64,000 bases of DNA from Endomychus coccineus. Its lineage: Eukaryota > Arthropoda > Insecta > Coleoptera > Endomychidae. Location: positions 117,842,703-117,906,702 of the forward strand of contig OY294070.1 of the NCBI GenBank assembly GCA_958510875.1, given 5' to 3'. Shown here piece after piece: positions 56,498-64,000 of this stretch. Each line of letters opens with the position of its first letter. Position 1 is the stretch's first letter. Made by a program: the position numbers and the translations under genes. The notes below the pieces were generated by a model. The model saw nothing but the letters and a program-made list of their open reading frames with translations. It had not been told where the DNA came from and ran no database searches.

Positions 56498-58142
56498 TAC
56501 ACAGTAAAAAAGTTAGGGTGAAAATTTCACTCTAAGTAACACTAAAAACATTCTATATGGGTCCAATGTTTTTAGTGTGAAATAGTCACTCTGCATCTAG
56601 AGTAAATTTTAATGGTAACTTTACTCTAACGTTAGTGTTAAATAGTCGCTTTATTTAGAGTATCTTTTACACTACAGCAGATGAGATGCAACATAACCCA
56701 GAGTTGGACACAAATCTAGCTAGTGTTCAAATATACACTGAGAAACTCTAAATTTTGTGAATTAACAAATGTTAGTGTATCCAAATCAGTATTTTAGTGT
56801 AATATTATACTGATTTTGTTAAAAAAAATACCGTTTTCAGTGTATGTTAACTCTACCTAGTGTTGGATTTACACTGATTTTGGTAAACAAAATACTGTTT
56901 TTAGTGTACGTTAACTCTAGCTATGCACTACCTAGTGTTGGGTGAATGAAGAATACACTACTTGCAAATACAAAATGTTTATTTAAAAATAAATATATGG
57001 CATAATGGTACAACTGAGCAATTCCGATGAATTGACGAATATGTGGAACATTTAAATCCAAATACTATCGAATATATGATACATAAAAATTAAACAGTAT
57101 TTTAAAAATAATATGAAAGTCAGAGGTTTGTATGACCTTGTATAATAGCTAACCTAATTGTTCGTATTCTTCATATATACACTGTGCTCCACTTTGGCCA
57201 CCTTCGAACAATGAATATACTTCAGCTTAATAAAATTCATCATATAGGTAACCTGTAACATATTATTTTTGTGAGAATATAATCCATTATACATATTTGA
57301 CGAGTCGATCAATATGAGCCACACTTCAGATCGTTCAGATCGGTTCGTTAGAATCCCTATTTGACCTTCGTCACAATATTTGCAATGTGGGATCACAACT
57401 GAACCTTCACAAAATGGCAGTAAATGTAATACCAAAAAATAATGTACGATGTACCTCACTATCAGGTTATGTCTACTATGACTGATTGAGCTCATTTAAA
57501 GGCATTACTATTGGTATTCATTAGAACTAGGTGTACGAGTAGCTTTCCATTCGGTGGTGCCTCTGATTAATATTATGAACCAGAAATTGGGGTTAAGGTG
57601 ATTGATTTGAAGTAAAACACATTTCATCACTTCTATTATTTGACTATGTCCAGTTTACTACTAAGTAGATTACATTAAGAAGATTAACAATAACACTTAC
57701 CTTATAAGAACAAATAAAGCTACACAGGGCACGATTTAAGTCCAGTTAACACACAACACAGGTTGAAGCTTGAATAAAGAATAAAAGCCGCTAACGTAAA
57801 GCCAATGCGGGTACTCAGGGTAACGTGTTGGATGCGAATTGAACCGAACGGCATTTCGCAATTGGCAGTGTCAGAACACTCTAGTTAGTGTACTATTTCT
57901 ATGCATTTGACACTCCTAGTGTAAACCTAGAATATTCGACACTAAAACAATTTAAATGTGATTTTGTAGTGTATATAATGAACATTAAAATAGTAGAACA
58001 ACTCAACTAGAGTAGTTTAGTGTAAACAGCATCGCTCACCAATTCTAGTGTTACAAAAAATACATTTAACTCTTAAAATTCACTCTAAATTTTTCACCCA
58101 TTACACTAGCTGTTTTAAAGGGACCACATTTTTTACTGTGTA
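56498..58142. mobile_element. non-autonomous TIR element rich in AGTGTAA motifs
   Basis: The outer ends are TACACAGTAAAAAAGT (left) and ACATTTTTTACTGTGTA (right). Just inside, the left has GGGTGAAAATTTCACTCT and the right AATTCACTCTAAATTTTTCACCC. Both subterminal zones (56520-56960 and 57870-58080) contain many copies of AGTGTA/CACT in both directions. The centre (about 57000-57860) is unique and holds one minus frame (57495-57154, 113 codons) that I do not recognise. No target duplication is clear. Confidence 0.7.
57154..57495 (-). CDS. hypothetical protein, 113 aa, inside TIR element
   Basis: The frame runs MSSISHSRHNLIVRYIVHYF to a stop at 57154, with a hydrophobic segment (VHYFLVLHLLPF) and then CEGSVVIPHCKYCDEGQIGI and EVWLILIDSSNMYNG. 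The Cys spacing (CKYC) could suggest metal binding, but no family is recognised. It may be the last exon of a protein captured or encoded by the element, or a chance frame. Confidence 0.3.
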   Translation of the reverse strand: MSSISHSRHNLIVRYIVHYFLVLHLLPFCEGSVVIPHCKYCDEGQIGILTNRSERSEVWLILIDSSNMYNGLYSHKNNMLQVTYMMNFIKLKYIHCSKVAKVEHSVYMKNTNN

Positions 58143-58479
58143 CTGATTTGCTGGTTACAATACTTCTTTGACATTCCCTACACTATTTCTATTGCATAAA
58201 GAAAGTAATACGGACGTAATCTCAAAAATGAATGTACTCATTCGACGGTTAATTCATCGGCTACATATCTCATTGGTATTATTCGGTTTATTTATAGAAA
58301 ACATGCAAATATTATAAATTATGATACAGGACATTCTGCTTATTGGGACGCAATTGTTTTTGAAACCATTCATGAAAGTGCTCTTTGTTCATTTCGCCAT
58401 GATTGATTGAACCAAATATAAGTTCCGCTCCAAGGATAAAACAGATTGCCACCGTGTCATAACCTGTCATTTTTACACA

Positions 58480-59660
58480 GGAAACCAAAATTGCACTTCC
58501 GGAAACAGAAGTGTGCCAGGCAGTCAGCGAGGATGAGGTCAAGCTCTTGGCGGCATTAATATGTGGTGGAAGGAATTTCCTTCCACTCACCATCGTCTGG
58601 CCAGAGTCTTTGACTCTTGGCTTGAAGAGGAGCTGCAAATTCCAACCGGGGCTGTCGAGGGGTACACTGTGCTGCTTCCAAAGAATGTAGACTTGTCTGA
58701 TCTCAAGAACTACCGGCCGATCACTTGTCTCAACACCTGCTACAAGCTATTTACATGTATCTTGTATGCTATGTTGTTGAGATCGATCGGTGTGATAATT
58801 AATGACATTAGCGAGCAGCGTGGGACAAAGAAAGACATGGAGGGTTGCCGGGAGAACCTGGTGATAGATATATCACTCAGTACTCCATACTCTACAAACG
58901 CAAACTTTCCATGTTCTGGATTGACTACCGCAAGATATTTGATTCAACATCACATGAGCTATTATTATATATGCTCCAATGCCTTGCATAGAACATCTGT
59001 TGCCACTCTATAAGACTCGTTTTGCCATTACATCCGGCACACGACGAGTCTTGACAGAATTGGTAGCATTCACGAGGTATGTTTTCCAAGGAGACTCCTT
59101 GAGTCCCCTCTTGTTCAACTCTGGACTGTTGAACGACCGGAGGCATCAAATCACCCATCTATTTTACATGGATGATTTGAAACTGTATACCACTGGGGAG
59201 GAAAACCTCAATCGAACTGTCAACGTGGTTCAAGAATATACACGAGCCGTAGGTATGGAGTTGGGATTGGACATGTACGCAGTGTTTCATCAAGACGCCT
59301 GATACGCTTTACCACCTGCTGTCGGCATGTTAAACAAAAGCGGCCTCGGCGTACACCCATCGCCATAATGCAGCTCTACGGGTGCTATATTACATGTCTT
59401 ACATGCCAGGAGAGAAGAACATAGTCTTGAAAGAGGAGAAAAAATTGACAAGGTAACAAGGTATCAATATCTCCTGTTCGAGCTCCGTACGCTACACCCA
59501 GGCCACAATGTCGTATTGTGGTTCTGATCATCGGTGTTTTGGGAGGAATTCGGTCTTAGCTGCTTTCGAACTTGACGATCATTCCGGCCTGTAAGAACTC
59601 GGCGCAGATCTCGATAGACCGGGTGCAGAAGGCAGTCATTCTGGGTTCAATAAGACTAAA
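58480..59660 (+). mobile_element. R2-superclade LINE, internally deleted
   Basis: Plus strand, several frames. A reverse transcriptase N-terminal zone appears first (FPSTHHRLARVFDSWLEEEL; LLPKNVDLSDLKNYRPITCL; ISEQRGTKKDMEGCRENLVI). Then FWIDYRKIFDSTSHELLLYM (motif A), VAFTRYVFQGDSLSPLLFNS (motif B), QITHLFYMDDLKLYTTGEEN (motif C, YMDD) and VVQEYTRAVGMELGLDMYAV. After a deletion the C-terminal endonuclease zone resumes (59290-59640), matching 660-1380. Multiple stops make it inactive. The 'TSGTRRVLTELVAFTR' wording is typical of R2/R4-like elements in insects. Confidence 0.85.
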
Positions 59661-61140
59661 AAAAAGTATATATGAGAAAAGTACCACGTCCAAGGGGGCT
59701 ATCGCGCCCCAAACCTATGCAGTTCCTATTTTCACCACGTTGAACCAATTTCCAAAATTTCAAATCCATACGACCTATAGAAACCGTGCAATCGTTTCCG
59801 CAATGGGTCACATACGGATACACAGACATCATCTCAAAAATAGTCTAGATAGATTCAGAAAAGCTAAAACATATTTTCTGCGAAAATCTAGAAAAGTTCT
59901 TTAGGCCGATTACACTACTTGTCTTACACTATGTAAATAGAGAGGAAAGTAAAAATTCTACATTTCCGTATTCCTCTTTTTGGGTCATTTATATTGAAAA
60001 GGTTTCGCCTTGTTGATAAATATGCATCTGCCACATTTGGACTTCCAACTTGATGAGTCTTTCGTATTAGAATTATTCGAAAACTATATTATTTTGTTCA
60101 AACTGTTTCGGATTCTTTCCAGTATATAATTGAAAGTAGGTACCTAGATCTCTAAAAATTCAAATCTGATCCGACGGTTGAGTGTGATTATAACAAATTT
60201 CACACAAAAATCACACCTGAATATGTGAAGATTATTTTACGATTTCATCAATGCCCGGATTATTTGAGCTTTATTTTTGGTAACAAATTGCAAACTGGAT
60301 TGCAGAAGAATATCTCATTTCACGCATACACGATTTTTATGTGGTTGAATGAAGTTTCAGATATATGAACATCGCTCGTGTTCGAATTACTTGTGTTGTC
60401 TAAAGGAAATTCACGTTTTGTTTGTTAACCGTTAAGCACTTCTCAACCTCCGGTTTTTAGGAGCTTCGGAAAAGCTAAGTGTATTGTAAACAATCTCAGC
60501 CTCTGGTTTCCGACGTAAACCAGTAAATAACGTTAAACAATACGAGAAACTATGTATTTCCAAGTTTTCAGCAGCGACTTCTTGAAACAGATGGATCTAG
60601 TCCATTATATTGGTCAGTTGGTTGTAATATTCAATGGATTCACATAGAATAGAATTAATGATGGGCGATTTCAAATGGATTCAACTCTGAATCGATCCAA
60701 AGATATCGTTATATCGGAAAAAATTAATTGATTCAAATCGTCTAGATTATTCAGTAAATCGATTCAATCGTTACGATTATTAAATTCGATAACGATTGTG
60801 TAATTTTGATGCCGACTTCATTTGAGCGATAGTTCAACTTTTTGCTTCGATTATAAGTTTCTACCACTTGAAAGCCATAAATAATAAAACTGCATAATGT
60901 TTTATAGATGATCGGCTATCAGCCAAAAGCTAATCGGTACTTCTTTTTTTCGGTTTATTACACAAGAAGGATTGCATTTGTTTTTTCTGTATTCAATGTT
61001 TTCAATAAATAGACTGCGATAGTGATGTGGTCACACCCCCTGAACTTTTTCACACTGAGAAATAAGGGTTGGAATAAGCTCATTCTCTTCTCTCCATAAG
61101 TTTTATCTAATTTCCCTTTTATAACATGTATTTAAGAACT
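59661..61140. other. no gene recognised
   Basis: AT-rich. The 110-codon frame at 59572-59904 starts inside the LINE and then runs into unrelated DNA. The part 60640-60860 has irregular repeats of GATTCAA/TCGAT, but no defined unit. Confidence 0.4.
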
Positions 61141-61189
61141 TCGAATGCGAATGGATATACTTGTGTTACAGTGTCGATTATTCGTGTTT

Positions 61190-61440
61190 CTGTTCGTTTC
61201 GGCGACGTGGAAATTTTTAATTAAAATTGGTGCGATAAGAACGCTTTGTGCTGATACAATTAGTTTTAAGAAATCCCGTTTTAGACATAATACGTCTTCT
61301 GATGATGGTCGTGATATAGAAACGTACGTAAAGACGAAAATAATAAGCAGACCTATTTCCCGAGAATTTATATATAATTGGCAAACTTTCTTATGGTGAG
61401 CTCAGTAGAACGATACAGCTGTCCGGAACTATTGATTGTT
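61190..61440 (+). mobile_element. Penelope-like end with two hammerhead-type motifs (families B and D)
   Basis: The first part matches the minus strand of 15000-15280 (family B). It continues through AATAATAAGCAGACCTAT and a unique 40 bases into GAGCTCAGTAGAACGATACA with GCTGTCCGGAACTATTGATT, which parallels family D at 43260-43310 with a lost core. Two motif types thus lie about 60 bases apart. Confidence 0.65.
61293..61336 (+). ncRNA. hammerhead ribozyme-like motif, family B (stem II decayed)
   Basis: CGUCUU (61293-61298), CUGAUGA (61299-61305), UGGUCGUGAUAUA, GAAA (61319-61322), stem III palindrome ACGUACGU (61322-61329), H17 = A (61330), AAGACG (61331-61336). Stem I is six perfect pairs. 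Stem II, which the sister at 15073 forms as GGUU/GACC, is lost here (GGUC against AUAUA). The two copies together imply an ancestor with all three stems. Confidence 0.7.
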
Positions 61441-61874
61441 ACGTTGCTGGTCGCTTTAGACTAGAGAAAACTATTATTTACAATATTTTCTATTCCTACG
61501 GATATTAGATGTTTCCGCCGGTGAAGTCCGATCTTGATAATATTAAGCACAGATGGCCTTGAAAATAAGAGGAATGTCACTATATACATCAGATTTCGAG
61601 AAATTACTCATTCCCCTTCCCCACCATTTGAAACAGAAGTACCATAACGAACCACGGAAGGTTTGCAGATAGAAAAATACTGGGGGGGATTTTTTTTTTA
61701 ACTTTGTTGCCCGGTGAACCCCTGGTGTATCAGCAAGTAGTACAGTAAAGGTCCTTGTACTGAGCCTTGTAAGCACAATATATTGCCAATTCGAATAAAC
61801 TTTCAATACAATGACATATAAGATACGTTGACGTCTTTCCACATTTTTATTTGTTTCTCATTATTCGTCATATA

Positions 61875-63133
61875 CGAGGACAAGGTGAAAAGTCCCTGAA
61901 AAATTAAACAGATGGTGCCACAATCGAAAATCCCATGGGGCATTTCTGATGTACCATCTTTAACTACAACGCATTAAAATGTTCAGACTGATATGTCAAT
62001 TAGTTTTGTTTTACACCCATCGAAAGCAAGCAACCTTGAAGATTTTTGTAAACATGGAAAGAAGTGAATTTCTCGTCTTGATTAAACATTATTTCTTGCG
62101 TGGAAAAAACATTACGCTAACCAAAGCATCGCTTGTTAAACATTATGGGCAATCCTCACCATTGATTGGAACGATTAACAAGTGATTTACTGATTTTTGT
62201 TGTGGAGTATGACCACGAAGGATATCGAACATTCTGGTCGTCCAAATGAGGTGACAACGCCAGAAATCTTCGATAAAATCCATGGTACGATATTGGACGA
62301 TCGGCGAGTTAAAGTGCACGAGATTGCTGAGGCTATGGGCATCTTAGCCGAACGGGTACGAAACATTTTGCATAAATTTTCGAATATAAGAGAGCTATCT
62401 GCCAGATGCACCGGATTTGATTTCTGTTGACAAGGGCGATCGTGTGAGAACTTCAAAGGAGTGTTTGGTGAAGTTCAAGCGCGATAAGAAGGACTTTTTG
62501 CCCCGTTGGGTAACCGTGGATGGAACATGAATCCATCACAACACACCAGAGACCAAAGAACAGTCGAAACAGCGGACTTGTCCTGGCGAATCGAAGCAGA
62601 AAAAGGCCAAAGTGGGTTTATCGGCCAACATAGTCATGGCGACAATTTTTTGGGATGTACACGGTATCGTCCATATCGATTACCTTGAAGAGGGCAACAC
62701 GATCATCGGCGTATATTATGCAGAGTAGTTGAATCGTTTCGATGCCAATTTGAAGCCAAAGCGGTCGCATTTGGCAAAGAAAAAGTGATCTTCCACCAGG
62801 ACAACGCATTGGCGCACAGATCAGCAGTCTCAATGGCAAAATTGCATGGCTTGCGCTACGAATTGGTTCGTCATCCGCCATATTCTCCAGATTTGGCCCC
62901 CTGCGATTGTTATCTATTTCCAAACTTGAAGAAATGGCTCTGTGGAAAGAGATTTGGCTCCAACGTTGAGGTCATCGCTGCAAGAAACGTTTATTCTCAA
63001 GGATTGCCGAAATCGTATTATTTGGAAGGGATCGAAGAATTAAAACGAAAACGAATATGTGGAGAAATAAAATAAGTTTTGGCCAGATGAATCATTTGTT
63101 GTTCCATTTTTCAGGGATTTCTCACCTTGCCCT
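61875..63133 (+). mobile_element. mariner transposon, full length, inactive (copy 3)
   Basis: Starts CGAGGACAAGGTGAAAAGTC after TA (61873-61874) and ends TTTCTCACCTTGCCCTC at 63133, a pair of about 30-base inverted repeats. The length, about 1.26 kb, is that expected for mariner. The left TA is clear; the right flank reads CA. Confidence 0.9.
62055..63075 (+). pseudogene. mariner transposase (D,D34D), broken
   Basis: Readable in order: MERSEFLVLIKHYFLRGKNI, DDRRVKVHEIAEAMGILAER, a frame-shifted IHHNTPETKEQS catalytic zone (the usual VDETW reads VDGT then a stop), FWDVHGIVHIDYLEEGNTII with the second Asp, FHQDNALAHRSAVSMAKLHG and YSPDLAPCDCYLFPNLKKWL with the third Asp intact. At least three frameshifts and a TAG in YYAE* prevent function. 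The third catalytic Asp is kept here, unlike in copy 1. Confidence 0.88.
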
Positions 63134-63325
63134 CCAATTTTCAGGGTTACGGGTGGATGAAGTTGGTGATCTCTGGATCACAGTTAATTTTTTTCATTCA
63201 GGAAACAAATCCTGAAGTTGAATTCGGATCTCACTTCAAATGTTTCAAATTTCTTGGCATGATCTGTTTCTTTGGAACTTCTTGTTTCCCCAAATTTAAG
63301 AACATATTTAAATTATAAGAGAGTT
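63134..63325. other. short unassigned spacer
   Basis: DNA between the mariner end and the family A repeat, with no recognisable content. Confidence 0.4.
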
Positions 63326-63545
63326 CACACTGTAGATACTCTATAACACTATAAATACGAAATAAACACCCTTATCCACTAAAAATACGTATTCAGGACT
63401 TTTCGGCTACCAAGTAGCCATCATGGCTACCAAGTACCTATCAGCTACCAAGTATGATGGCTACTTGGTAGCCGAATGGTCCTCAGTACTTTAAGAGTGT
63501 TTTTAGTGGATAAGGGTGATTATTTCTTATTTATAGGACCATATT
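63325..63545. repeat. palindrome of two family A PLE ends
   Basis: The left half (63325-63425) carries the family A end on the minus strand and the right half (63453-63545) the same on the plus strand. They are joined by degenerate repeats of GCTACCAAGTA. Neither half has a complete hammerhead: the left lacks the CUGAUGA box (the sequence after stem II reads ATCATGG on the plus strand), and the right has GAAU instead of GAAA and starts at GAUGAUGG without the CU. Confidence 0.8.
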
Positions 63546-64000
63546 TATTAATAATTAATGTTCATAAAAAAGATCCTTCAAGAAAAGATCGTTATAAAAC
63601 CTTACCTCTTCGCGCTACCTACATTTTCTAACCACCATAGAAACCCCCTCATTCCTCAAAATTGAGTTATAGATGAAGCTACCAATTTCAGCTAATTTGC
63701 CCTTCATGAGCAAATGAGCATATATGTTATGAAATTTCCAGATTCATCTAAATTAAGTCAAAAAAGTGAATAATACTAATAGCAGATAATTTGAACTACA
63801 ATTATGAGTGAACATTAGTTTTGTAGCAGGTCCTGCTTTTCAAGCTACATATAATATCGTTGGTTGATAGTCTTGAAGGGTAAAGTGAATAGATAGAAGG
63901 AAATACGATCTCAAAGATTGCGAGTCAGGCTCAACTATCTGTTTAACGACCTAAATAAAAGAGTTTTAGACGGCTAAATGGAATCTGGCGCTTTATCCAG
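63546..64000. other. no gene recognised at right edge
   Basis: AT-rich DNA without frames longer than about 50 codons and without a recognised repeat. Confidence 0.4.

Overview
This is a gene-poor, AT-rich, transposon-rich piece of an animal nuclear genome, most likely an insect (Hemiptera or Coleoptera fit; the order cannot be fixed from the sequence alone). The evidence is two conserved eukaryotic genes split by spliceosomal introns with GT..AG borders, sitting among mariner, Penelope-like (PLE), Helentron, R2-type and Jockey-type elements. There is one 200-base assembly gap (50443-50642). I see no prokaryotic, viral or CRISPR sequence and no intact tRNA or rRNA gene.

Host genes. (1) On the minus strand, four exons (14359-14084, 8143-7940, 5900-5284, 2001-1725) join in perfect phase into the N-terminal half of the microsomal triglyceride transfer protein large subunit (Mtp). 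Its remaining exons lie left of the window. (2) On the plus strand, six exons (24470-24548, 24606-25237, 29051-29390, 29448-30433, 41778-42054, 42253-42497) join in phase into about 853 residues of CTF18, the large subunit of the alternative clamp loader. Its last exon was not found. The two genes are divergent, about 10.1 kb apart. A decayed copy of Ctf18 exon 2 lies at 21782-22115, about 2.8 kb upstream.

Layout. 0-14 kb: Mtp exons separated by introns holding an R2-type LINE fragment, a Helentron endonuclease remnant, a Jockey/CR1-like LINE tail, a PLE fragment inside an inverted repeat, a 143-bp tandem array, and a 2.3-kb DNA transposon with ~800-bp inverted ends. 14-24 kb: intergenic DNA with a PLE remnant, a palindrome, a mariner and the Ctf18 pseudo-exon. 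24-42.5 kb: Ctf18, whose introns carry a PLE (RT plus GIY-YIG) with a tRNA-derived SINE inside it, LINE RNase H fragments, a mariner and tandem duplications. 42.5-64 kb: further element remnants (two TIR elements with recognisable target duplications, Jockey and R2-type LINEs, a third mariner) and no recognised host gene.

The most notable signal is a set of hammerhead-ribozyme-like motifs (CUGAUGA, stem II, GAAA, short or palindromic stem III) in at least four sequence families, on both strands. Two families lie just downstream of PLE GIY-YIG endonuclease sequence. The best copies are 47979-48020 (+), 52682-52723 (-), 43249-43295 (+) and 61293-61336 (+). Hammerheads in PLEs are known; four families within 64 kb, with short self-complementary stem III sequences suited to dimeric folding, are worth a second look. 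No searches were run: family names rest on motifs read from the sequence and on recalled knowledge of the families.
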